A DNA stretch of 64,000 nucleotides, from NCBI GenBank assembly GCA_046530785.1, contig JBHEQT010000008.1, positions 21,840 to 85,839 on the forward strand. Reading direction: 5' to 3'. Made by a program: the position numbers and the translations under genes. Positions within the stretch are counted from its first letter, which is position 1. Each line of letters begins with the position of its first letter. Positions 41,549-52,150 of the stretch are shown here, piece after piece. The DNA is from Arsenophonus sp046530785. Lineage in GTDB: Bacteria > Pseudomonadota > Gammaproteobacteria > Enterobacterales > Enterobacteriaceae. The notes under the pieces were generated by a model that was given only the letters and a program-made list of their open reading frames with translations, searched no databases and was not told where the DNA came from.

Positions 41549-42503
41549 GATTTCATCGATGGGTGATATATTACATACCTTACCCGCGCTGACTGATGCA
41601 GTTATACAGTATCCTGATATTCAATTTGATTGGGTTATTGAAGAGAATTTTTCTAAAATTCCAAGTTGGCATTATGCCGTTAAAAAAATTATTCCGGTAA
41701 GTATTCGTCGATGGAAAAAAAATTGGTTGGCAAAATCTATCAGGGAGGAAAGAGCAATTTTTCGTGCTGAATTACAAAAACAAAAATATGATGCAATAAT
41801 TGATGCACAAGGATTATTGAAAAGTGTCTTTTTAATTACACGTTTAGCTCGTGGCGTAAATCATGGTTATGATTGGAAAAGTGCTCGCGAGCCTTTATCT
41901 AGTCTATTTTATGATTTTTGCTACAGTATCAATAAACAGATTCATGCGGTTGAACGAATTCGACAATTATTTGCTGATAGTTTACATTATAGCAAGCCTA
42001 TTATTGTTGGTGATTATGGTATTAAACAATATTTTTCGCTATCAACATTGATCGATAAAATCGTACCTTATATTATTTTTTTTCATTCAACTACACGTGA
42101 TGAGAAGCATTGGCCTGAATCTCATTGGAGAAAATTAATTATATCTCTAAAAAATAAAGGGTTGATTGTTAAATTACCTTGGGTAACTAAACTCGAACAC
42201 CAAAGAGCACTGAGGCTTGCTGCAGATTTTAATTATGTTGAAGTATTCTCCAATATTTCATTAGAAATGATAGCTCAACAAATTATCAGATCTAAAGCCG
42301 TTGTTTCCGTTGATACAGGATTAAGTCATTTAACTGCTGCATTAAGTAAACCTAATATTACGCTCTATGGTCCTACAGATCCGAAATTAATCGGGACTTA
42401 TGGTGAAGAACAAGAAACAATTATTTCAGATGATGGAAACATAGCAATAATTAAACCGGATGAAATCTATCAACGTTTGATCTTAAAATTAAATAAATAC
42501 TGA
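41529..42503 (+). CDS. waaC: ADP-heptose:LPS heptosyltransferase I
   Basis: Transfers the first heptose to Kdo2-lipid A. It has 324 residues (about 320 in E. coli), family 9 glycosyltransferase. Start MKVLIVKISSMGDILHTLPALTDA with Asp13, the usual catalytic residue; DAQGLLKS near 95-102; and the late SVDTGLSHLTAALSKPNITLYGPTDP near 257-282. Stop TGA. It ends the hldD operon; a hairpin with a T-rich tail follows 64 bases later. Confidence 0.96.
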   Translation: MKVLIVKISSMGDILHTLPALTDAVIQYPDIQFDWVIEENFSKIPSWHYAVKKIIPVSIRRWKKNWLAKSIREERAIFRAELQKQKYDAIIDAQGLLKSVFLITRLARGVNHGYDWKSAREPLSSLFYDFCYSINKQIHAVERIRQLFADSLHYSKPIIVGDYGIKQYFSLSTLIDKIVPYIIFFHSTTRDEKHWPESHWRKLIISLKNKGLIVKLPWVTKLEHQRALRLAADFNYVEVFSNISLEMIAQQIIRSKAVVSVDTGLSHLTAALSKPNITLYGPTDPKLIGTYGEEQETIISDDGNIAIIKPDEIYQRLILKLNKY

Positions 42504-42566
42504 AAAATTTTATTTTTATTGGAAAGGAAAATTTCATACTTAAATAAATATAAGAAAACAATTACA

Positions 42567-42613
42567 TGATAATGAAAATATTTTCATATTTCATTATCAC
42601 TTCATTTTTTAAT
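42567..42613 (+). terminator. Probable terminator of hldD-waaF-waaC
   Basis: 11-bp stem TGATAATGAAA/TTTCATTATCA (42567-42577, 42589-42599) followed by CTTCATTTTTTAA, 64 bases past the waaC stop. Confidence 0.55.
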
Positions 42614-42616
42614 TAA

Positions 42617-42634
42617 CTGTTCTTATAAGAACAG
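42617..42634. repeat. Perfect 18-nt palindrome
   Basis: CTGTTCTTATAAGAACAG, just after the waaC terminator; operator-like in symmetry but with no gene to control. Confidence 0.6.
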
Positions 42635-44170
42635 CAGTTCTAGAAACATTAATTCAAAACTTAGTGTCCAGATTTCTATGTTTGATAAAGAAAAGACTTT
42701 TAATGAGAACTTTAATAATATTTTGATTTATAGCAAAATTACTTGTTTAAATTTTGCTTTTACCTTATATAGTATAATATAAGAATTATGTTTTAAATTT
42801 TTTCTTTATTATAGTAATAGTATTATACTAAAGAGAGATTTCTATAATATTTCAAAGTTAAATAATATTCTTTCTTTCATTAGAAGAAGAAATAATAAAC
42901 TACTAATAAAAATTAACTTTTATTACAAATATATTTTAATTTATTTTCCATTTCTTTTACTACTAGTTCTATTCATTTTCTTGAAGAAGAGTAGTTTAAT
43001 ATCATCATTTTTATAACTATTCGTTACATATATTATAGTTTAATAAATTGGAGATAATATAAAAAGATCAAATTATTTGATAACAATAAAGACGAAAATA
43101 TTTTCATAATAATTTTCAATTGAAAAGTTATAAAACGAATATATAATTCTAGTGTAATTAAGATAAATTCTTTAAAGAATTTATACTTTTATCCTATCTA
43201 TCCCCTCTGTTATAAATTAAAAATTAATAAAAATTAACGAATAATAAATATAAAAATAAATTTTAACTTATTAATTAATTTTTTCTTAGAAGAGCTTCTA
43301 TTGTTTATTTAGTAGACAAAATAATGATAATTATAACTATTGGATAAAATAAATAATATTGAAATGATAATATAGGGAGAATAAAACACTAGTTCGATCT
43401 ATAAACTAAACTTAGTTATCATAAAATCTTTATATCAAATAAAACAAAATTAAATGATAAAAATCGAAAAAAAATAAATTTATGATTTTTAATATGTAAA
43501 GATGTTAATTGGGGAACTATTTCAAATATTACCAAAAATAAAAACAGTTAATAAAATTATCACCAACAAGAAAACACATTGAATACTCGCAAATATGTTG
43601 TTTAAATCAGAAACCGAGTATAAGGAAATCCACGATTTTGGATAATCATAAATAAAAAATAAGAAAGTTTAATATACAAAACTATTCTCTGGTAAGAATA
43701 TAGTTATCATCCTATAAGAAGTGATATTAAAAATTATTGATATTTAATAAATTAGTATCAGTAATATAACTACGATAATTTAATTTTACAATTAAATCAG
43801 TAAACCTAACTTCCAGATATACTTATATTATCCACATTATTATCTATAGAACTAAAATGAATAATACCAATAGATATAAAAGATCTTCAACTTTTAAGTA
43901 GATAACTAATCAGAATAATTAAACTATTTATTCTTTAATTAATAGTTTTAATAATATTTAAGATACAATTATATCTAAAAAATAACTTTTAAAACTCATA
44001 ATATGAGTGAATTAAAACTTAATTTAAATAAATTAAAATAATAAAACCCATTAAATAAAGAAAATATAATATTGTTATATTTATTAAATTATTACTCTTT
44101 ACTAATTTACTTTAAGAACACTATTTTGATGAAATTTAAAGATATCTAATTATATTAATAATAAACATAT

Positions 44171-45451
44171 TTAATGGATTAATGTTGAAGTTAGGTATGG
44201 ATCCAATAACTTTAATAATTTTTGTAATCCTCCTTGATTTTTATATAAAACTTTTTCTGATTGACGACCATGATATAAACGATACTCTTTATTTTTAAGT
44301 AAATAAGAAATAGCAAATATTAAGGATTTACCGTTATTAACCGTAATAAGGGCATCTTCTTGTTTTAATTTTTTACAAATATCTTTAAAATTGAAAGTAT
44401 AAGGTCCCATTAAAATAGGAAGGGCATGCGCAGCTGCTTCTAAAGGATTATGCCCCCCTTTTTCAACTAAACTACCACCAACAAAAGCGATATCAGCAAT
44501 ACCATAGAGTAACATAAGTTCACCCATTGTATCGCCAATAATAACTTGAGTATCTCTATTAGGAATTAAATTTTTACTACGAGAAATATAACGTAATTTA
44601 GATTTTATAGTTAACTCTTTTGCCTTTTCAAAACGTTCCGGATGACGAGGAACAAGAATGAGTAGTAAGTCTGGGAATTCTGATAATAGATTACTATGAA
44701 CCTGTAAAATAATTGAATCTTCTCCTTTATGAGTGCTAGAAGCAATCCAAACAGGGCGATTAGGAGCCCATTGTTGACGTAATGTTATAGCTTTTACGGA
44801 TAATTCAGGGCTGACAGAAACGTCAAACTTTAGACTACCTGTAGTATATAAATTTTTTCTTTCTAAACCAAGTTTAATAAAACGTTCTCCATCTTCTTGA
44901 TTTTGTGCTGCTATAAAAGTGATTTTTTGCAATAATTTTTTAATAAAAACTCCTAATTTCTGATAACGTGCAGCTGATCTTGCAGACAAACGAGCGTTAG
45001 CAAGAATTAATGGAATTTTACGGATTCTTAACTGAAGAATTAGATTTGGCCAAAGTTCTGTTTCCATAATAATAGTTAATTTAGGATCTACATGATTAAG
45101 GAAACGACGTATAGAACCCACTAAATCATAAGGTAAGTATACATGTTGAACATCATCACCAAATTCTGATAAAATTCGTTCCAATCCAGTTGGAGTCATA
45201 GTAGTAACAGTAATAGGTAATTTTGGATAATGATGACGCAATGCTTTAACTAATGGAACAGCCGCTAATGTTTCACCTACTGAAACAGAATGTAATAATA
45301 TCCCACCTGGAATTACCTTTCCGTTACAAAAACCATATCGTTCATTCCAATGTTTTCGATAAGGAGGAAATTTTCGACTGCACCACAATAAACGTAACCA
45401 AATAATAGGTTGAATTATATAAATAAGCACTTGATATATAATTAATAACAT
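44171..45451 (-). CDS. waaA: Kdo transferase
   Basis: Adds two Kdo residues to lipid IVA, the step that joins core to lipid A and is normally required for growth. It has 426 residues (E. coli 425). An N-terminal membrane anchor spans about 1-23; Glu60 in HSVSVGE is the expected catalytic acid; ETELWPNLI near 131-139, ASSTHKGEDS near 237-246, and GGSLVEKGGHNPLEAAAHALPILMGP near 321-346 are intact. The ribosome site is weak. It lies in the opposite direction to hldD-waaF-waaC and is divergent from coaD, unlike E. coli where waaA and coaD run together. Confidence 0.97.
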   Translation of the reverse strand: MLLIIYQVLIYIIQPIIWLRLLWCSRKFPPYRKHWNERYGFCNGKVIPGGILLHSVSVGETLAAVPLVKALRHHYPKLPITVTTMTPTGLERILSEFGDDVQHVYLPYDLVGSIRRFLNHVDPKLTIIMETELWPNLILQLRIRKIPLILANARLSARSAARYQKLGVFIKKLLQKITFIAAQNQEDGERFIKLGLERKNLYTTGSLKFDVSVSPELSVKAITLRQQWAPNRPVWIASSTHKGEDSIILQVHSNLLSEFPDLLLILVPRHPERFEKAKELTIKSKLRYISRSKNLIPNRDTQVIIGDTMGELMLLYGIADIAFVGGSLVEKGGHNPLEAAAHALPILMGPYTFNFKDICKKLKQEDALITVNNGKSLIFAISYLLKNKEYRLYHGRQSEKVLYKNQGGLQKLLKLLDPYLTSTLIH

Positions 45452-45619
45452 TTAATTACAGTAACTAATTAAGATTAATGCAATCCTATCATATTGATAC
45501 ATAAAAGCGTAATAAATAAATTATATTAACACTGTTTAAATTAAAATTAATTACTGATTAAACTGAAAAATGTAATATTAATTCTTCTTTTGTCTTGACT
45601 AATTTATTTAATACACTTT

Positions 45620-45636
45620 AATAGTATGATACTATT
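45620..45636. promoter_or_regulatory. Operator-like palindrome between waaA and coaD
   Basis: AATAGTAT-G-ATACTATT, perfect 8-bp dyad 37 bases upstream of the coaD ATG. TTGACT occurs at about 45596-45601. It could be part of a promoter region or chance. Confidence 0.25.
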
Positions 45637-45672
45637 CATAAATTAAATAATTAATTTTAATAAATAACTTTT

Positions 45673-46161
45673 ATGAAAAATAAAGTAATTTACCATGGTA
45701 CCTTTGATCCAATAACTTATGGTCATTTGGATATTATAGATAGAGCTTCTTTAATGTTTGATCAGATCATACTGGCTATCGCTGATAATTCAAGTAAAAA
45801 TCCAATGTTTACTCTTGATGAGCGTATTTTATTTGCTAAAAAACAAACAAAACATTTAACTAATATTGAAGTAATTGGCTTTTGTGAACTTACGATAAAT
45901 TTTGCGAAAAAACATCAAGTTAATATTTTACTTAGAGGGTTACGATCTATCTCAGATTTTGAATATGAATCTCAGATGGCTAATATGAATAGTAAGTTGA
46001 TGGCTAATTTGGAAACTATCTTTTTATTACCTTCTCCGAAAGTATCCTTTATTTCTTCTTCTTTGATTAAAGATATTTCCAAACATGGAAGTGATGTTTC
46101 ATCTTTTTTGCCAAAAGAAATAGCTAAAGCTATGTTGAAAAAAACTGCAAATAAAAAATGA
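45673..46161 (+). CDS. coaD: Phosphopantetheine adenylyltransferase
   Basis: Transfers AMP to 4'-phosphopantetheine, the penultimate step of coenzyme A synthesis. It has 162 residues (E. coli 159). The nucleotidyl-transferase signature G-T-F-D-P-I-T-Y-G-H is at 9-18, LLRGLRSISDFEYESQMANMN near 86-106, and the late SFISSSLIKDIS near 125-136. Stop TGA. Upstream is the short divergent region shared with waaA. No mutM, its usual convergent neighbour, is readable after it. Confidence 0.97.
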   Translation: MKNKVIYHGTFDPITYGHLDIIDRASLMFDQIILAIADNSSKNPMFTLDERILFAKKQTKHLTNIEVIGFCELTINFAKKHQVNILLRGLRSISDFEYESQMANMNSKLMANLETIFLLPSPKVSFISSSLIKDISKHGSDVSSFLPKEIAKAMLKKTANKK

Positions 46162-49100
46162 TTTATATTTAAACTTATTTAAGTAGTTATAAAAAATATT
46201 TTTATTATAGTAAAATAATTAAATTATTAAAGTTAATTATTTTAAATAACTCTACATTTTTACGAATTATTTTATTAAATATTAAAAATGTTAAGAAGAA
46301 TTTTATAGAAAAAGCTCTTTTATTTAAAAGATTAACCAATATTAAACAATTTTACTGTTCATTAATAAGTATATTAGAAAAATCTTTGTTCTAATAAAAA
46401 ATAATTATCTGAAAAAAAGAATTTCATCTAAATTTATAGCTTTATACCTATCGAAAAATATTTCGTTATATAGATTCTATAAAAATTTTAATCTTGATTA
46501 CAAAATAATAGCTTTGAATAATACTCTATTTTTCTTAGTTATTATTGAGATGTTTAAGTAAATTAATTTCTTTCTATTAATTTTAATGAAATGATTGTTT
46601 ATAACAATAAGAAAATAAAATTTAATAAATTAAACCAAATTAAATAGCTAATTCTATATTTGAATAAATAACTATTTACCTAGTTATTTAATATTTAATA
46701 CTAAACTTACTTTGATTTCAATTCTATGTCTTCTTATTTCTTTTAATTTAATGAAAGTCTTCCCTGCTATATTTCTTAAATTATATAAATAGTACTTAAT
46801 TTTTTATATATTATATCAAATTTGTGTTATTTTAGTTGATAGATGAGTTAAGTTTCCTATCTGGAACTATAATATAATAAAAATTATATTTATAATTAAA
46901 AGATATCATAGCTTTGGTAAACTATGTCTTAATTCGTTAAAGATATAATTTCATTAAAATAAAATAATAAGATATTTCACTTTTTAGTTTTAATTTATAA
47001 AAATGATTTATGGATGAAATCCTATAAAATAAAATATAAAAATTTGAGAGGTATTTCCTTATATATCTATATATTGAAAATTACTTTTTTTGAGACTAAT
47101 GATTTTGTTTATCTAAAAACTTTTCTAATCTCAATCTCTTGATTTTATATCGTTAAAAATAATTTAATTCCAGAAAAATATTTTTAAGAAAGATATTGCT
47201 AATTATTTTTTTTGAAAGTTAAATTTTTCTATTTTTATTTTTACTTCAATTTTTTTAAAAATCATAGATTTTAATAATAAAATAGAAGCGAATCAAGGAT
47301 TCAGATTAAAAAAATCTTTATTATATAAAGATTTATTCTATAAATATGAATAAGATATAATCTCTTCTTATCATTTTTTCTATAACTTAATACTTTGCTT
47401 ACCATGGTTAAGCTAGATGTATATATCAGAAATATCAGTAATGAAATATAACTGTATAACTCTTTTAATTATAATGCGATATTGCCGTTCATTATTGAAA
47501 ATAATATAGTGATATAATCTATATAACTGATTCTTTTCCAAATAATTTTTAAAAATATATTTTCCAGAAATACTGAAATTTCATATTTAAAAACTGATAG
47601 AATTTTGATAATGTAAGAAATACAAAGTTATATCTGAGACAGTAAATAAATCCATTTTTCGTAATTTTTCAGAAAATAATTCTACTATAATGATAAGTAT
47701 CGTGTTAATCACATCTTTTTAAAAATGAAAATTTCAATAATTATTTTATATTTAAGTCTTCAGAAATTATAAAAAATTAATATAAGAATAGTAGTCAACT
47801 TTTTTGTAAGAGTGGATAGTTAAAAACAATTCAATTTGAATATTTATCTTTTTCGTTAATATAAAATATCTAATTTATATTAGAATATGATATTGAATAA
47901 TAAAATTTTTAAATAGTCGGAATTAGAAATTTTATCACGTATTATGCTGGGAATAATTTATTGTTTTATGATGAAAAAATATTCATCTTCTCTGTTTTTT
48001 CAATTGGTTCAGTATCTTCACTGAGTAAAGCAATAAAATATTTACATTTATATTTTGATATAAATGATTTATCTATGAAAATTATGGAATAAACAATGAA
48101 GTATTTTCTAATTCTATTGCAGATATATAATGAGTTTCTTAAATTCCCAAGATGGAGGTTTTATTAGGTATAATGCAATATACAAGATTAATTAACTTTA
48201 ATTCTGAAAGTTAATAATTAAACATTATTAATGATTTGTTTAATTTCTTTTTTCTTGGAAAAAATCTTTTACTTCCCTAAAATTAATAAATATTATTTAA
48301 TCTTTTTAAAGATTTTATGATATTTTTTTATTTGAATTTATTTTTTACACAAATTATTTTAATACATATATTTTCTATTTTTAATATCAAGTTCATACTA
48401 ATAAGATGAGAAATATCTTTCTTTATAAAAAGGATAATAAAGATATTTTTTACTTTTTACTTAACAATAATGTATATTAACTTTCTTAAAAAGAAATTTA
48501 TTTTATGTTGGGTATTTTTAAAATTTATTAATTATCAATAATATATTTATAGATTATCTAATCTAGAAAAAATTTATTTTAAAAATATTATTTTAAAGTA
48601 AATCATATTTTTTCGTAAAACCTTCTTAATTCCTAACAATTTAAGATTACTGAATAAAAATTCAGTATTAAATATTTGCTTAGATATTTTCTGCTTCCAA
48701 TTAAAGTGGGGAAGATTTTCTGTCTATTTTTATTATTATTAAAAATATAACAGTTTTAATAAAATTGAATTCATTTTGTAAAATACTTTGAATATTATTC
48801 GGATATAATACCTGCATCTAAGAAATAGATTTAAAACTATATTTTTAAAATAATTAGTAGTTGTATACATAAAAGACTAGTACACATCACTAGTTTTTAG
48901 TAGTGGTAATTAATTTAAGACTTTAATCGTTAATGAATAAATATTTATTTCAATTCTATATTTTATAAATAATCACATCGAAAAAATTTACAGTTTCTAA
49001 TAAGAAAAACAATCTACTAAATATATAAAAGAAAATAACTTATGTTAGAAGTTATTGGTGCACCTATTAAATTTTATTAAGCTCAAAACTATAAAAAATA

Positions 49101-49229
49101 TTTTTTCTGTATTGAATATAAAATTCAGAGCTAATATAATTAGTATATATTCTTTATTAAACAGAATTTAAAAGAAAAATTCTTTTAAAATACATGGTTA
49201 GATTTAGAATCCGTTTCTAACGGTTTTTT
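46162..49229. other. 3 kb gene desert after coaD
   Basis: No gene or fossil recognised. An 11-bp inverted repeat AAAATAATTAA/TTAATTATTTT at 46212-46243 lies 50 bases after coaD and may end its transcript. A small hairpin TACTGAAT/ATTCAGTA stands at 48648-48667. Confidence 0.5.
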
Positions 49230-49986
49230 ATATTTTCTCTAATTTAATAGTAGAATTAAATAATTAATTTTGTTTATTGTTAATTATATTTTAACATTAT
49301 CAAAAAAATAAATTTTTATAAAATGAAATGTATTTTGAGTTTATCAAAAATTAAATGAAGAAAAATAGAATTCAATTAAAATATTTATTTTTAAATTCTT
49401 TGAAACATGTTACCGGATTTGGAAACAGTTTGAATCAATAATTCAAATCTTCAATTTTCATCACCATCAAATGGTAAATGTAATAAAAATGATAAAGATA
49501 TCAATCTTGATAATTAATACCACGTATATATCAATACATATTAAACATTATTTACATTATTCGATAAATTATATTTTTAGTGATAAATTTAGGAGTTAAT
49601 TTTTTCAATTTTACGAAATAAACTTTTAACGTTAATAGAAGTTGGAATAATGTTTTAGTGATAATAAAATGACTTACGAGATAAAAATTAATTTCTTTTT
49701 TATCCGAAAGATTTACTCGTCCATATGGTATCAATATTTTCCGTTAGTGTTAGACGATGGGTTATTTTTTATTTTCTATATAATTCTAAATATAAGTAAA
49801 TCGTAAAAAACATAAATTTTTACTATTCTTTTTAAATTAATGAAATACTGAATTTTAAGGAAATAACTTCTTGTATTAAATACACGTCTTAATATTTTAC
49901 ATATTTCTAATTGAGGAAAATTTCATTATTTAATTTTTCTATTTAAATAAAAAACTTTTCCATTTTATAAATTTTAAAATAGTTGT
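49230..49986 (-). pseudogene. waaP: waaP fossil (LPS core heptose I kinase)
   Basis: Seen directly after waaG on the same strand, piece by piece in shifting frames. At about 49945-49920, I-E-K-L-N-N-E-I-F lines up with V-K-T-L-Q-G-E-V-F. At about 49895-49820, R-S-Y-F-L-K then, five residues on, L-K-R-I-V-K matches K-S-Y-F-L-K...L-K-E-I-I-K. T-H-R-L near 49765 followed by N-I-D-T matches I-H-R-L...V-D-T. From 49723 Y-G-R-V, then H-F-I-I-T, matches Y-G-V-A...S-F-I-I-T. Near 49520 G-I-N-Y-Q-D-stop-Y-L-Y-H-F matches the kinase loop G-I-N-H-R-D-C-Y-I-C-H-F, with TGA for Cys, and L-L-H-L-P-F follows in another frame. Known: the E. coli order is waaQ-waaG-waaP. Strong identification; dead gene. Confidence 0.7.
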
Positions 49987-51117
49987 TTAAGTTAAAGTAT
50001 TTTGATGTTTCATGATAATATCTGCAGCTTTTTCAGCTAAGCTATATAAATCTTGTGTATTAGCGAAATAGCGTGCCGATTTAACCCATTTATTTAATAA
50101 AGATTTATTAGTTAAGCTTGTTGTTAAAGCATTATTGAGATTTTCTTGCCTATAAGGTTCATCTATTACTATTCCACAATTTGCTTTTTTGATATAAGAT
50201 GCATATCCACAAATTTCTGTTGTGATAACAGGTAAATTAGCGACAATTGCTTCTACTAATACTATTCCAGCTGCTTCTTGATAAGCAGGATGAATTAGTA
50301 TATCAGCAGAAGCCATTAGTTCAGGTATATCATTACGCCCCTGAAAAAATAAAACTTGCTTATGTATACCCAGTTTTTTAGCTAAACGTTGATAAGGAGT
50401 TGGATCATCCTGCCCAACTGCCATCAACATAGTTTTATTTTTAATTATTTCAGGTAAAGCAGAAATTGATTTGAGTGTTCTATCTATACCTTTACGTTTA
50501 AAGTCTGAACCAACTTGTAATAAAAGAATCTTGTTTTCAGAGATAGCATTTTTTTTACGATAAATTTTTTTCTTATCAAAAATTTTCTGATCATATTTTT
50601 TGCTATATTCAATACCAGGTGGTAACAGATAAAAACGTTCGTCAGGCGTTTTGTAATGTTTTTTAAAATCATTAACTTGATTTTTGGTAAGTGTTAATAA
50701 TTTGGTGTGACTATTTTCATCAAAAACAGCTTTTTCATAAGCAATATACTGTTTATATCGTTTAGTAAGTTTATAAAAAAAACCTTTCTCACTTTTAACT
50801 TTTTCTGCATAACAAATATCTGCAACATAATAAATATCTAATCCAGGCATTTTATTAAAACCAACAATAATATCTGTTGGATCTTGTTTTAAATCTATTT
50901 TTACCTGAGAATAAAATTCTTTATTTCTTCCATGATTTGTATGTGATTTAACTGGAATTATGATAATGTCAATATTGTTAGGAATTTCAGCATCCCAAAT
51001 CATTGTATAAACACGTATTTGATGTCCTTTTTTTTTGCAAATGCTAAGAATTTTCATAAAGTCTCTTTGTAGTCCACCAAAAGGGAAATATTTATACAAA
51101 CAAAAAGCAATCTTCAT
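49987..51117 (-). CDS. waaG: LPS core glucosyltransferase I
   Basis: Adds the first outer-core glucose to heptose II of LPS, on the cytoplasmic face of the inner membrane. It has 376 residues (E. coli 374), GT-B fold of family 4. The N-domain begins MKIAFCLYKYFPFGGLQRDF; PVKSHTNHGRNKEF near 56-69, VGFNKMPGLDIYYVADICYAEK near 85-106, LLQVGSDFKRKGIDR near 200-214, FFQGRNDIPELMASADILIHPAYQEAAGIVLVEAI near 254-288 with the expected E-x7-E pattern. It is intact although both operon neighbours, waaQ and waaP, are dead, which suggests WaaG alone is still useful or is the next to go. The ribosome site is weak. Confidence 0.97.
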   Translation of the reverse strand: MKIAFCLYKYFPFGGLQRDFMKILSICKKKGHQIRVYTMIWDAEIPNNIDIIIIPVKSHTNHGRNKEFYSQVKIDLKQDPTDIIVGFNKMPGLDIYYVADICYAEKVKSEKGFFYKLTKRYKQYIAYEKAVFDENSHTKLLTLTKNQVNDFKKHYKTPDERFYLLPPGIEYSKKYDQKIFDKKKIYRKKNAISENKILLLQVGSDFKRKGIDRTLKSISALPEIIKNKTMLMAVGQDDPTPYQRLAKKLGIHKQVLFFQGRNDIPELMASADILIHPAYQEAAGIVLVEAIVANLPVITTEICGYASYIKKANCGIVIDEPYRQENLNNALTTSLTNKSLLNKWVKSARYFANTQDLYSLAEKAADIIMKHQNTLT

Positions 51118-52150
51118 AAGATTTATCTTTATCTTAAATTTTTATTATTTATTGTGGGTTATCCGTTGTTAATTTTTTATTTGCAATAAAATTTTATCAG
51201 GAGTTATTGATAAATTGTTTTATTAGAATTATATTTATCTTGTTCAGGAATTTTCATATAACTAATTAAAATTTTAATAATATTTAACTCTATGGTTTTT
51301 AATATTACTAATTTCTATAGCAAAAATAAGAAGATAAATATTTTCTAACCTTATTATAAATATATATAAGTTGTAAATCTAAAACGATAAAAAACTTTTA
51401 TGACTAGTTAGATTACCTAAATTTTAAAAGATTTTTTCTTCAAATATTGTAACAGGATGATTAACGATATTATTTTGCATTATTAACTTTATATAGTTGA
51501 AAACTATCTTTAATTGATACCTGATATTATCAGGATTCAATTTTCCTTTATATTGAAGGCTATCCCAATAATTATCTCGTAAAATTTTTTATTCTATTAC
51601 TTAAATTTTTATCTAACTGTTGGTTGGATAAAATCAGATCCTATATCTACAGTTAGATAGTTTAATTAAAATAACTAATCTTTTTCAATTGTTTGGTTAG
51701 TAACAATATTCTTATATTAAAATAAAAATTATGAAAGTTTTAAGTAGTTTTAATATAGAGAGATATTTAAGAATATTTTTCCTATTCTCTAATGTATATA
51801 TCTTTTAAAGATAAAATCTTTATATTTATTTTCCGATATTATCTAGAGAAATATTGATTTCTTATCTCTATAAATAATATTTATCATTAAATTAAAGATT
51901 TATAGGATATATCAGATTAAACTTAAAAGGTTTATTTAGAATTTAAAGAAATTTATTTTTCATTACAATATAATAGTTATTATTAAATATATAAATTATT
52001 TATTAAATATTATTATTAAATATTTAATAAAATTTTAATTTTTATTTATATTGTTTATTATATTTTCAAAATTCCTTTGAATTTTACTTTTTGTAATATA
52101 CAATAGATATTAGTAACTAATATATCGAATATAAACATATTGAAATAATA
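51118..52150 (-). pseudogene. waaQ: waaQ fossil (LPS heptosyltransferase III)
   Basis: Seen just upstream of waaG on the same strand. Near 51207-51165, N-L-S-I-T-P-D-K-I-L-L matches the WaaQ end Y-L-S-V-I-P-A-A-D-V-I. Before it Y-M-K-I-P-E-Q-D keeps the Y and P-x-x-D of Y-R-E-M-P-T-R-D at the same distance. Near 51395-51340, K-F-F-I-V-L-D and then I...V...L-S-S line up with the family 9 segment Q-L-F-I-G-V-D-S-A-P-A-H-I-A-A-A-V-N-T-P-L-I-S. Frameshifts and stops interrupt throughout. Known: waaQ precedes waaG in E. coli. The N-terminal half is not readable and the left end is set from gene length. Confidence 0.5.

Larger units (their letters stand above)
42504..44170. other. 1.7 kb A+T-rich gap between convergent waaC and waaA
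   Basis: Holds the terminator-like hairpin 42567-42613 and a small palindrome 42617-42634. No gene trace recognised; waaL and outer-core genes that follow waaC in E. coli are not readable. Confidence 0.55.

Noticed and set aside
43828..43836. Perfect DnaA box TTATCCACA, possible origin
   Set aside because: A single box without a cluster, dnaA, mnmG or AT-rich 13-mers; one such 9-mer is expected by chance at about this frequency in 64 kb.
49552..49734. Stand-alone 60-codon gene after waaG (starting I-P-Y-G-R)
   Set aside because: First considered as a DegT-type aminotransferase start because of the IPYGR string, but the flanking frames match WaaP piece by piece, so it is part of the waaP fossil.
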